From contig DATJPY010000089.1 in assembly GCA_035506135.1 (NCBI GenBank), positions 1 to 21,884 on the forward strand: DNA of 21,884 bases, read 5' to 3'. Each line of letters opens with the position of its first letter. Position 1 is the first letter of the stretch. This document shows positions 7,103 to 14,077 of this stretch, in pieces. Below the pieces are notes generated by a model. That model had not been told where the DNA came from, ran no database searches, and saw nothing but the letters and a program-made list of their open reading frames with translations. Position numbers and translations under genes: made by a program. This DNA comes from DATJPY01 sp035506135 (GTDB lineage: Bacteria > Myxococcota_A > UBA9160 > PR03).

Positions 7103-9222
7103 ACCGCCCGACGGCGCGTGGAGACTCGGTGAGCGCTTCCCGGCGAAGGCCCGTGCTCGATGGTGTCGCGGTCTTCACGCTCGCCCTCGCGCTGCGGGCG
7201 CTCTACTTCCATCAGATGCAGGGCTCGCTGCTCTTCGGCGAGCTCTTCGGCGACGGACAGCAGTACGACGCCTGGGCCCGCCAGATCGCGGCGGGCGACT
7301 GGATCGGGCACGAGGTCTTCTACCAGGCGCCGCTCTATCCGTACTTCCTCGGCGCCCTCTACACGTTCTGCGGTCACGAGCTCTGGCTGGTGCGCGCCGT
7401 TCAGGCGCTGCTCGGCGCGCTCGCGTGCGTGCTGGTCGCACGCGCCGGGACGCAGCTCGTCTCGCGCCGCGCCGGCCTCTGCGCCGGCCTGCTGCTCGCC
7501 GCGTATCCGCCTGCGATCTTCTTCGACGGGCTGATCCAGAAGTCGTCCCTGGACCTCTTCCTCACGGCGGCGTTGCTGGCGCTGATCGCGGCGTTCCAGG
7601 TGCGGCCGCGGACGAGGCTGATCGCGTGGCTCGGCGTCGCGCTCGCCGCGCTGACGCTGAACCGCGAGAACGCGCGCGTCGCCTACGCGATCGCCGTCCC
7701 GTGGCTGCTCTTCGGATTCCGCGCGGCGCCGGGGGCCCGTCGCGCCTCGTGGGTCGCCCTCTTCCTGCTGGCGTCGGCGAGCGTGCTCCTGCCGGTGGCG
7801 TGGCGGAATCATCGGATCGGAGGGGAGATCTTCCTCTCGACCTCGCAGCTCGGCCCCAACCTCTACATGGGGAACCACCCGGGCGCGAACGGCCTCTACA
7901 ACCCGCTCGTCGACGGGCGCGGTGATGCGCGCGCCGAGCGCGCCGACGCCGTGCGCCTCGCCGAGGAGGCGGAGGGCCGCAAGCTGACCCCGAGCGAGGT
8001 CTCGTCGTACTGGGTGGATCGCGTCGTCGCCTACGTCCGCGAGCAGCCGCTCGAGTGGCTGCGTCTGATGGCGTGGAAGACCTACCTGACCTTCCAGTCG
8101 ATCGAGCTCACCGACTCGGAGTCGATCGGGGTCTTCGGGTCGCAGTCGCCGCTGCTCGGCGCCCTGCGCTGGTTCCTCGGATTCGGCGCTCTGCTGCCCC
8201 TCGCGGTGCTCGGGATCTGGACGACGCGGCGCGACTGGCGCCGACTCGCGATCGTGTATGCGCTGATCGCCGGCTTCGCCGTGTCGGTCGCGCTCTTCTA
8301 CGTCTTCGCGCGCTACCGCTACCCGTTGGTCCCGTTGCTCGCGGTCTTCGCCGGCGCCGGCCTCGCCGCGATCCCCACCATGCTGCGATCCCTGGGCGAC
8401 TCGGCCGGCCGCCGCGAGTGGGCTCCTGGCCTCGTGCTCGCGGCGATCGCGGCCGTCGCGGTGAATTGGCCGCTGGCGCAGTATCGCGACGACGAGGTCA
8501 CCTGGTACGACCTCGGCGTGACGTTGCTCGAGCACGGTCGCACCGACGAGGCGGCGCGCAGCTTCGAGGAGGCGGTCCGCATCAAGCCGGACTTCGGCCT
8601 GGCGCTCTACCAGCGCGGCCGCCTCCGCGCGTCGCGCGGCGAGGCCGTTCCCGCCGCGAGCGATCTCGGCCGCGCCGCCGAGCTGATGCCCGGGTTCGGG
8701 AACGCGCACTACGAGTACGCGGTGCTGCTGCTGCGGGGTGACCCGCGCTCCGAGCGGGGCATCGCCGAGCTGCGTCGCGCAGCCGAGCTCTCACCGGACG
8801 ACGCCGAGATCCACGTGCAGCTCGCCGAGGTGCTCGCCGTGCGCGGCGACCTCGGCGAGTCGGCGCGCGCCGCGCGCGCCGCGCTCCGCATCGATCCCGG
8901 CTCCGCACGCGCGGCGCACGATCTGGCCTGGATCCTCGCCACGCATCCGGACGCCCGCGAGCGCAACGGCGCCGAGGCGATCGCGCTGCTCGAGCCACTC
9001 GTTCGGAACCCGTCGGCCGAGACGCCGGCGCTGCTCGACGCGCTCGCCGCGGCCTACGCAGAGGCAGGTCGCTTCGACGACGCGGTGGCGGCCGCGACGC
9101 GTGCCGCGGCGCTCGCTCGCGACGAAAGGCAGATCGGGGTCGCGGAGATCATCGAGTCGCGGCGCGAGCTCTATCGACGCGGCGAGCCGTATCGGCAGCC
9201 GCTGCCGCCGCCGGTCAACTGA
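7099..9222 (+). CDS. GT39/PMT-like membrane protein with C-terminal TPR repeats
   Basis: A 707-aa protein. Residues about 20-460 form a polytopic GT-C membrane domain. The first loop carries GDGQQYDAWARQIAAGDW followed by YQAPLYPYFLGALY, as in PMT_2-type mannosyltransferases, and further helices follow. Residues about 470-640 are tetratricopeptide repeats: WYDLGVTLLEHGRTDEAARS, then ALYQRGRLRASRGEAVPAAS, then AEIHVQLAEVLAVRGDLGES. TPRs bind partner proteins and may recruit acceptors or a glycosylation complex. GTG 7099 overlaps the previous stop by 4 bp (GTGA). An alternative start, GTG 7129, has a better GGAGA ribosome site 4 nt upstream, and only the first 10 codons differ. The open frame extends far upstream through the previous gene, but that part is a shadow. 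Glycosyl transfer is inferred from fold and loops. Confidence 0.85.
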   Translation: MNRPTARGDSVSASRRRPVLDGVAVFTLALALRALYFHQMQGSLLFGELFGDGQQYDAWARQIAAGDWIGHEVFYQAPLYPYFLGALYTFCGHELWLVRAVQALLGALACVLVARAGTQLVSRRAGLCAGLLLAAYPPAIFFDGLIQKSSLDLFLTAALLALIAAFQVRPRTRLIAWLGVALAALTLNRENARVAYAIAVPWLLFGFRAAPGARRASWVALFLLASASVLLPVAWRNHRIGGEIFLSTSQLGPNLYMGNHPGANGLYNPLVDGRGDARAERADAVRLAEEAEGRKLTPSEVSSYWVDRVVAYVREQPLEWLRLMAWKTYLTFQSIELTDSESIGVFGSQSPLLGALRWFLGFGALLPLAVLGIWTTRRDWRRLAIVYALIAGFAVSVALFYVFARYRYPLVPLLAVFAGAGLAAIPTMLRSLGDSAGRREWAPGLVLAAIAAVAVNWPLAQYRDDEVTWYDLGVTLLEHGRTDEAARSFEEAVRIKPDFGLALYQRGRLRASRGEAVPAASDLGRAAELMPGFGNAHYEYAVLLLRGDPRSERGIAELRRAAELSPDDAEIHVQLAEVLAVRGDLGESARAARAALRIDPGSARAAHDLAWILATHPDARERNGAEAIALLEPLVRNPSAETPALLDALAAAYAEAGRFDDAVAAATRAAALARDERQIGVAEIIESRRELYRRGEPYRQPLPPPVN

Positions 9223-9225
9223 GCC

Positions 9226-9999
9226 TCAGGGCTTTCGCCCGGCGCGCAGCTCGGCGCTTGCCTTCTGCTCGTTCCGCATCGCCTCCTCCATCGAGGCCGA
9301 CGCGCCGAAGTGGAGGGCGGCCTTGGCCGCGGCGAGCACCTCGGGCCGAGACTCGGCCATCGCCCGGGCAAGGCTGCGCGCCTCGTCGATCAGCGCGTCG
9401 GGCGGGACCACGCGGTTCACGAGGCCGATCTCGGCGGCCTCGAACGCCGTCACGACCCGCGCCGAGAGCACCAACTCGAGCGCCTTCGCCATGCCGACGA
9501 GTCGCGGCAGCAGGTGCGTGCTGCCGAGGCCGGGAAGGAGGCCCAGCTTCGCGAAGGTGAGGCCGAGCTTGGCGTTCTCGGAGGCGATGCGGACGTCGCA
9601 GGGCAGGATCATGGTGACTCCGACCCCGATCGCCGGCCCGTTCACCGCCGCGATCACCGGCTTCGGGAAGTGGAGCAGGTCGAGCGGGAGCTTCCGCAGG
9701 AAGTCCTCCTCGCCGAGGCGGGCCGTTCGGACCGCCTCCGAGCCCGACACCGGACTCGCTGAGCTCGTGCTCGGGGAGAGGTGCCTCTTCAGGTGCTCGA
9801 GGTCGACGCCGGCGCAGAAGGCGCGCCCGGCGCCGGTCAGGATCACCGCGCGGACCGCGGCGTCCGACCGCGCGTGCGCGAAGGCATCGACCACCTCGTC
9901 GCCCATCTCGACGGTGTAGGCGTTGAGCTTGGCGGGGCGGTTCAGCGTGACGGTCGCGATCCCGTCCTCGACCGCATAGAGGAGCGACTCGTAGCCCAA
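9226..9999 (-). CDS. Enoyl-CoA hydratase/isomerase (crotonase family)
   Basis: A 257-aa crotonase, cytoplasmic, acting on CoA thioesters in beta-oxidation-like pathways. Signatures: TVTLNRPAKLNAY (about 16-28), the oxyanion-hole segment GAGRAFCAGVDL (57-67) and the second oxyanion segment AAVNGPAIGVG (117-127). The two classic hydratase Glu positions differ. The first falls in GLTFAKLGLLPG and is not Glu; the second is kept (ALELVLS, E175). This pattern resembles isomerase-type or atypical members more than a standard hydratase. The start is TTG at 9999, chosen because GGAGG lies 6 nt upstream and no other start fits. It is the last gene of the SDR / HMGCS-DUF35 / thiolase cluster, 19 bp after the thiolase. 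Its stop is 3 bp from the convergent TPR gene. Confidence 0.9.
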   Translation of the reverse strand: MGYESLLYAVEDGIATVTLNRPAKLNAYTVEMGDEVVDAFAHARSDAAVRAVILTGAGRAFCAGVDLEHLKRHLSPSTSSASPVSGSEAVRTARLGEEDFLRKLPLDLLHFPKPVIAAVNGPAIGVGVTMILPCDVRIASENAKLGLTFAKLGLLPGLGSTHLLPRLVGMAKALELVLSARVVTAFEAAEIGLVNRVVPPDALIDEARSLARAMAESRPEVLAAAKAALHFGASASMEEAMRNEQKASAELRAGRKP

Positions 10000-10018
10000 G
10001 CGGTGCCTCCGCCCGATC

Positions 10019-11170
10019 TCAGGACCGGCCGAGGATCGCGATGCCGCAGGCCGTCGGGTGTCCGCCGATGTTGTGCGAGAGCGCGAGCTCGGCGTTCTTC
10101 ACCTGGCGCGCGCCGGCGCGCCCCTGGAGCTGCAGCACGTTCTCGTAGATCATGCGCACGCCGGTGGCGCCGGTCGGGTGCCCGAAGGTCTTGAGCCCCC
10201 CGTCGGTGTTGACCGGAAGCTCGCCGGTGAGCTCGAAGACGCCGCTCGCGATGTGCTCCTTCGCGGCGCCCTTCTCGCAGAAGCCCAGGTCCTCGTACGA
10301 GAGCAGCTCCGTCAGCGTGAAGCAGTCGTGGAGCTGCGCGACGTCGATCTCCGCGCGCGGATCGGCGATCCCGGCCTGGCGGTAGGCGTCGCGCGCCGCC
10401 CACGCGGTCGGCTTCCAGGAGAGGAAGTCGTTGCCGGGATCCTTCTGCGGATTCGGGCCCGCCTGCACCGTCACGGCCTTCACCAGCACCGGGTCTGCGC
10501 GGTGCTGGCGGGCGCGGTCGGCGCGCGTCAGGACCGCGGCGGCTGCACCGTCGGTCTGCGCGGCGCAGTCGTAGAGCCCGAAGGGCCACGAGATGAGCCG
10601 CGCCTCGAGCACGTCCTTCACGGTGATCTCGCGCTTCAGGAACGACCTCGGCGCGAGCGTTCCGTTGTGGTGGTTCTTCACCGCGATGCGCGCCAGGTCC
10701 TCGCGCCCGGCGCCGTACTTCTCGAAGTAGGTGGCGGCGCACAGCGCGAACCAGCCGGCCGGCGTCTGGGGCAGATCGCGCACCTGGTTCATCATCACGC
10801 TCGGACCCGACACGCCGCGGTCCTTCGGCTTGTCGTAGCCGACGACCAGCACGGTGTCGTACAGGCCGCAGGCGATCGACATCACGCCGCAGCGGAAGGC
10901 GTCGGTGCCGGTCGCGCAGTAGTTGGACACCATCGTGACCGGCTTCCAGAGCTTGAGCGCGTCGCTGCACTCGTGGGGGCCCTTCTGCGAGTAGAGCGAG
11001 CCGGTGAAGACGGCGTCGATCTGCCGCTGCGGGTCGTCGATGCCGGCGTCCTGGTAGGCCTCGTAGGCGGCGTCGACGATCATGTCGGACGGCGACTGGT
11101 CCCAGTTCTCGCCGAACTGGCAGCAGCCGACCCCCACCACGGCGACGCGGTCGCGGATGCCCTCGCTCAC
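10019..11170 (-). CDS. SCP-x / lipid-transfer-type thiolase
   Basis: A 383-aa thiolase-fold protein related to sterol-carrier-protein-x thiolases, archaeal acetoacetyl-CoA thiolases and actinobacterial Ltp proteins. Such enzymes cleave or form C-C bonds of acyl-CoAs. Visible motifs: nucleophile region SNYCATGTDAF with C85, LHDCFTLTELLSYEDLGFC (H281, C283), KTFGHPTGATG with H331 and the C-terminal SHNIGGHPTACG. All fit an intact thiolase-like active site. The start is GTG 11170, overlapping the TGA of the HMGCS-DUF35 gene by 4 bp (GTGA). In known systems DUF35 proteins pair physically with this thiolase class, either in archaeal HMG-CoA synthesis or as Ltp2 retro-aldolase in sterol side-chain loss. 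A complex with the upstream protein is therefore likely. Thiolase versus retro-aldolase activity cannot be settled here. Confidence 0.9.
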   Translation of the reverse strand: MSEGIRDRVAVVGVGCCQFGENWDQSPSDMIVDAAYEAYQDAGIDDPQRQIDAVFTGSLYSQKGPHECSDALKLWKPVTMVSNYCATGTDAFRCGVMSIACGLYDTVLVVGYDKPKDRGVSGPSVMMNQVRDLPQTPAGWFALCAATYFEKYGAGREDLARIAVKNHHNGTLAPRSFLKREITVKDVLEARLISWPFGLYDCAAQTDGAAAAVLTRADRARQHRADPVLVKAVTVQAGPNPQKDPGNDFLSWKPTAWAARDAYRQAGIADPRAEIDVAQLHDCFTLTELLSYEDLGFCEKGAAKEHIASGVFELTGELPVNTDGGLKTFGHPTGATGVRMIYENVLQLQGRAGARQVKNAELALSHNIGGHPTACGIAILGRS

Positions 11171-12639
11171 TTCGTCTCGCCTCCCGGCACGGGCCGCGCC
11201 TTCCAGTAGTAGTTGGGGCGCCCGCCGCCCTGGTGGATGCGGCGGAAGGTGGGCTCGACCGGCAGCCCGATGCGCGTCTCCTTCGGCGACGTGTCGACGA
11301 GCTGCAGGTGCACGCGGGCGCCGTCGATCTCGGTCACCGTGACGATGGTGGGCGGGTCGGGCGTGGGGAAGAAGAAATCGAAGGTGTAGGTGACGACGCG
11401 GCCGGTCCGGTCCGAGAGCCGCATCGGCTCGAAGTCGTCCTTGGCGAAGCAGCTCTCGCAGACGCGCTGCCGCGGGAACTGCACCGCGCCGCAGTGCCGG
11501 CAGCGCTGGCCCACGAGCGCGAGGTCCTCGTCGCGCTCGCGGAAGTGGATCGTCGCGGAGAGCCCCGGGTCGCCGCCGCTCTCCCACTCCTTCGCGTCGA
11601 GGCTGCGCGCCGCGAGGTAGCGGTCGTAGCTGCGCACCGGCCGGCGCCGCGCCAGGTGCCAGCCGACGCCGCGTCGCGGCTCGAGCTTCTCGATGCGCCC
11701 GGTCGTCCGGAACGCGAGCGCTTCGGCGCCGTCGCCGTAGCCCGCGACGAGCAGGCGCTCGCCCGGGCGCGCGGACTCTAGCGCCGCGGCCAGCAGCATC
11801 GGCGCGAAGGCGGCGCCCGTGTTGCCGAGGCGTCCGAACAGCGGATCGGCGACGCGCGCCGGGTCGAGGCGCAGCGCGCGCGCGACGCTCGCGTGGCTGC
11901 GCTCGTCCGGCGCGTACAGCGCGACCGTGGAGAAGTCGCCGGGCGACGCGCCGAGGCGCGCGCAGAGCCCGCGCACCGCCTCGATCAGGCTCGGCGTGTA
12001 GCCCTCCTGCACCACGAATCGCTCTTCCCAGGTGTGCACGAAGCGGTCGCGCTCGCCGCGCCACAGGTCGACGATCTCGTCGGCGATCGCGAAGCCGCCC
12101 TCGAAGGTCGCGATCGGCTCGGTGTCCGAGACCAGGAACGCGGCCGCGCCGTCGCCGAAGCTGCGCTCGAGGCCGGAGCCGGGGGCCGCGAGGCGGCAGT
12201 CGCTGGCGACCACCAGCACCGAGCGCGCCGAGCCGGCCGCGACCGCGTCGAAGGCGCTGCGCAGCGCGGCGCTGCCGGCGCGCAGCGAGCCGGCGTGGTC
12301 GGCGGTGGCGACGTCGCGGCGCAGGTCGAGCGCCTTCGCGACGAGGGCGGCGCCCTGCTTCTCGCGGAACGGGTAGGTGGTGGAGGCGAAGAGGAGCGCG
12401 TCGACCGAGGCGCGATCGAAGCCGCGCAGGCACTCGACGGCCGCGGCGACGCCCATCGTGACGGCGTCCTCATCGTTCCAGGCGACAGAGCGCTCGGGCT
12501 CGCTTCGCTCGCCCCGAGCGCTCTGTTCGCCTCGAGCCCGTTTGTCGCTCTCGCTTCGCTCGAGCTCGCGACCGGAGATGGTCGCGAAGGCGAGCCGGGT
12601 CGGCGGGACGTAGGCGCCATAGGACGCGATCCCCACCAC
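11167..12639 (-). CDS. HMG-CoA-synthase-like / DUF35 (OB-fold, zinc ribbon) fusion
   Basis: A 490-aa two-part protein. Residues 1-320 have the HMG-CoA synthase / KAS III thiolase fold: MVGIASYGAYVPPTRL, NDEDAVTMGVAAA (55-67), DALLFASTTYPF (80-91) and GDGAAAFLVSD (162-172). The segment that normally carries the nucleophilic Cys reads HAGSLRAGSAAL (115-126) with Leu or Ser there and no Cys, so classic synthase chemistry is doubtful. Residues about 340-480 are a DUF35 domain: a zinc ribbon with C380, C383, C394 and C397, then an OB fold (GRVVTYTFDFFF onward). Residues about 26-53 are a low-complexity Arg/Glu/Ser insert encoded by a palindromic DNA element. The GTG start is 3 nt after the SDR stop. 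The gene overlaps the thiolase start by 4 bp. It probably forms a complex with the thiolase. Confidence 0.85.
   Translation of the reverse strand: MVGIASYGAYVPPTRLAFATISGRELERSESDKRARGEQSARGERSEPERSVAWNDEDAVTMGVAAAVECLRGFDRASVDALLFASTTYPFREKQGAALVAKALDLRRDVATADHAGSLRAGSAALRSAFDAVAAGSARSVLVVASDCRLAAPGSGLERSFGDGAAAFLVSDTEPIATFEGGFAIADEIVDLWRGERDRFVHTWEERFVVQEGYTPSLIEAVRGLCARLGASPGDFSTVALYAPDERSHASVARALRLDPARVADPLFGRLGNTGAAFAPMLLAAALESARPGERLLVAGYGDGAEALAFRTTGRIEKLEPRRGVGWHLARRRPVRSYDRYLAARSLDAKEWESGGDPGLSATIHFRERDEDLALVGQRCRHCGAVQFPRQRVCESCFAKDDFEPMRLSDRTGRVVTYTFDFFFPTPDPPTIVTVTEIDGARVHLQLVDTSPKETRIGLPVEPTFRRIHQGGGRPNYYWKARPVPGGETK
12481..12562. repeat. Palindromic element inserted in frame in the fusion gene
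   Basis: A 14-bp perfect inverted repeat (ACAGAGCGCTCGGG at 12485-12498, CCCGAGCGCTCTGT at 12513-12526) encloses a 14-nt loop. Four more base pairs form beyond a single bulge (12481-12484 with 12528-12531). The loop begins with CTCGCTTCGCTCG, which recurs exactly at 12550-12562. The element codes for the Arg/Ser/Glu-rich insert near the N-terminus of the HMGCS-DUF35 protein and keeps the frame open. It looks like a short interspersed palindromic repeat. I noticed no other copy in this window. Confidence 0.7.
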
Positions 12640-12642
12640 GAC

Positions 12643-13539
12643 CTACTTGTCCTTCTCGGGGGCAGGGGTCACGCCGGCGTAGAACGCGTACGGCGGTTTC
12701 ATCAGACCGAAGGGCTCGAGCTTGTTGCCGAAGAAGGGCTTCATCTGCTTGCGCAGGTCCTCCACCGACCAGCCGCCCGGCATGAACATCGCCGTCCCGT
12801 ACCTCGGCTGCTCGAGCAGCACGACGCGGTCGCCGCCCGTGCCGAAGATCTGCCCGGTGACCCAGCTCGCCTCGTCGCTGACCAGCCAGGCGACGAAGGC
12901 GCCGTTGCGGTTCGGGTCGATGAACGGCAGCTCGACCTCCTTGCCGCCGATCTTCGCCGTGGCCGACATGCGGGTGGTGCCGGACGGGCTGATCGCGTTC
13001 ACGCGGATCCCCGCGCGCGCGAGCTCTCCGGCCCACGTGTAGGTCATCGACGCGATCGCGCCCTTCGACCCGGCGTAGTTGGTCTGCCCGAAGTTCCCGA
13101 AGTGGGCGGCCGAGACGGTGTTCACGATCGCGCCGCCGGTGCCCTGGTCCTTCATGCGGAGCGCGGCCTCCTGGCTGCACATGAAGGTGCCGTGCACGTG
13201 CACGCGCAGCACGTCGCCGAACTCGTCGTCCGTCATCTTGAGGAAGCTGCGATCGCGCACGTTGCCGGCGTTGTTGACCAGCGCGTGGATCGCGCCGAAG
13301 GTGTCGACACAGAGCTGGATCAGCGCGCGGGCACCGGCTCGCGTGCCGATGTCGTCCTGGCTGGCGAGCGCCTTGCCTCCCTTCGCCGCGATCTCGTCGA
13401 CCACCTTCTGCGCCTCGGTGCGGTCGACGTCGTTCACCACCACGGCCGCGCCCTGCTCGGCGAGGTGCAGGCAGTGTCCGCGCCCGATGCCGCGCCCGCC
13501 GCCGGTCACCACCGCGGCCCGCCCGTCGAGGAGCCCCAT
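12643..13539 (-). CDS. SDR dehydrogenase, MFE-2 (3R)-hydroxyacyl-CoA dehydrogenase-like
   Basis: A 298-aa short-chain dehydrogenase. NAD-binding motif TGGGRGIG (residues 12-19), NNAG (89-92), catalytic Ser in NTVSAA (S143) and YAGSK with Y155 and K159. Two features point to the dehydrogenase domain of peroxisomal-type multifunctional enzyme 2 rather than FabG: VHVHGTF, with His where the usual Asn sits, and HFGNFGQTNY before the catalytic Tyr. A role oxidising 3-hydroxyacyl-CoA in beta-oxidation is therefore likely. The C-terminal 50 residues (MFMPGGWSVEDLRKQM onward) extend past the core fold. ATG 13539 is preferred because GAGG lies 9 nt upstream; an in-frame ATG at 13554 is the alternative. 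It is the first gene of the four-gene cluster and stands behind the 35-bp palindrome. Confidence 0.9.
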   Translation of the reverse strand: MGLLDGRAAVVTGGGRGIGRGHCLHLAEQGAAVVVNDVDRTEAQKVVDEIAAKGGKALASQDDIGTRAGARALIQLCVDTFGAIHALVNNAGNVRDRSFLKMTDDEFGDVLRVHVHGTFMCSQEAALRMKDQGTGGAIVNTVSAAHFGNFGQTNYAGSKGAIASMTYTWAGELARAGIRVNAISPSGTTRMSATAKIGGKEVELPFIDPNRNGAFVAWLVSDEASWVTGQIFGTGGDRVVLLEQPRYGTAMFMPGGWSVEDLRKQMKPFFGNKLEPFGLMKPPYAFYAGVTPAPEKDK

Positions 13540-13586
13540 TCGCCCAATCCTCATGAATCAGCGGGCCAGGCGCTATGCGCCCTGCT

Positions 13587-13621
13587 CCCGATTTACGATA
13601 CGCACCGTATAGTAAATCGGG
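13587..13621. promoter_or_regulatory. 35-bp near-perfect palindrome, probable TetR-family operator
   Basis: Arms CCCGATTTACGATACG (13587-13602) and CGTATAGTAAATCGGG (13606-13621) match at 15 of 16 positions around a CAC centre. The inner part is AT-rich against a very GC-rich background. It lies about 48 bp upstream of the SDR start, where a promoter for the SDR / HMGCS-DUF35 / thiolase / crotonase genes should be. Its size and symmetry fit a dimeric helix-turn-helix repressor such as a TetR/AcrR protein. There is no T-run, so a terminator is unlikely. No regulator gene is next to it. Confidence 0.75.
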
Positions 13622-13654
13622 GGCGGCGTCAAAGCGGGCCGCCGCCGCGCTCTT

Positions 13655-14077
13655 TCAGCGCTGCGTGCAGGTGGTCTCGCGCCCGTCCCAGGTGACCTTC
13701 GCCTCGCCCTGGTGCTCCCAGTACTCGAAGCGATCGGCCGGCGACGCGTAGCGCGCGCCGCTGCCGCTCATGGCGACCGGCGCCACGACGCGGCGCCCGC
13801 CGCTCGCGAAGCGCCCGTAGGGCGGATCGGTGGCATAGAAGGTCGAGGCGAGCTCCGAGCCGTCCGCACAGCGCCAGGTCGCGCGGCCGACCGGCTCGAC
13901 GAGCCCGTACTCGGCCTCGAGCTGCGCGACACGCCTCTGGCAGGTGAGCTCCGGGCCGGCGCCGCACGCCGCGAGCAGCAGCGCGATCGCGATCCAGTTT
14001 CGTGTTACGCGCCCAGGCAGGCCGCCAGCTTCTCCTCGTGCTCCTCGCCGCTGCCGAAGCAGGTGGAGAGGACCCAC
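13655..14077 (-). CDS. MliC-like lipoprotein (lysozyme-inhibitor fold)
   Basis: An envelope lipoprotein. A hydrophobic run IAIALLLAAC gives a lipobox (Leu-Ala-Ala-Cys, about C38 from the longest start). The mature part resembles MliC/PliC inhibitors of C-type lysozyme: LTCQRR, then WRCADGSELASTFYA, VAMSGSGARY, FEYWEHQGEAKVTW and a final Cys in TTCTQR. MliC proteins protect peptidoglycan from host or predator lysozyme at the outer membrane. The start is uncertain. GTG 14077 is the only standard start I found, and it makes the gene overlap the 3' end of the acyl-CoA dehydrogenase by 73 bp with a long basic N-region. A shorter protein from a rare start near 14008 is possible. The family call rests on motif resemblance. 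Confidence 0.65.
   Translation of the reverse strand: MGPLHLLRQRRGARGEAGGLPGRVTRNWIAIALLLAACGAGPELTCQRRVAQLEAEYGLVEPVGRATWRCADGSELASTFYATDPPYGRFASGGRRVVAPVAMSGSGARYASPADRFEYWEHQGEAKVTWDGRETTCTQR

Noticed and set aside
6799..8709. A 636-codon minus-strand frame
   Set aside because: It is antisense to the two membrane-protein genes, with an Arg/Glu-rich shadow composition and no motif.
9219..9229. CTGAG-C-CTCAG symmetry over the two convergent stops
   Set aside because: A one-base centre cannot form a hairpin, and no T-run follows.
13569..13581. A small GGCGC-TAT-GCGCC hairpin in the SDR leader
   Set aside because: Only 5 bp in very GC-rich DNA; too likely by chance to call a regulator or terminator.
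11893..13695. A 600-codon plus-strand frame
   Set aside because: It is antisense to the HMGCS-DUF35 and SDR genes, whose motifs are unambiguous. No recognisable domain is seen.
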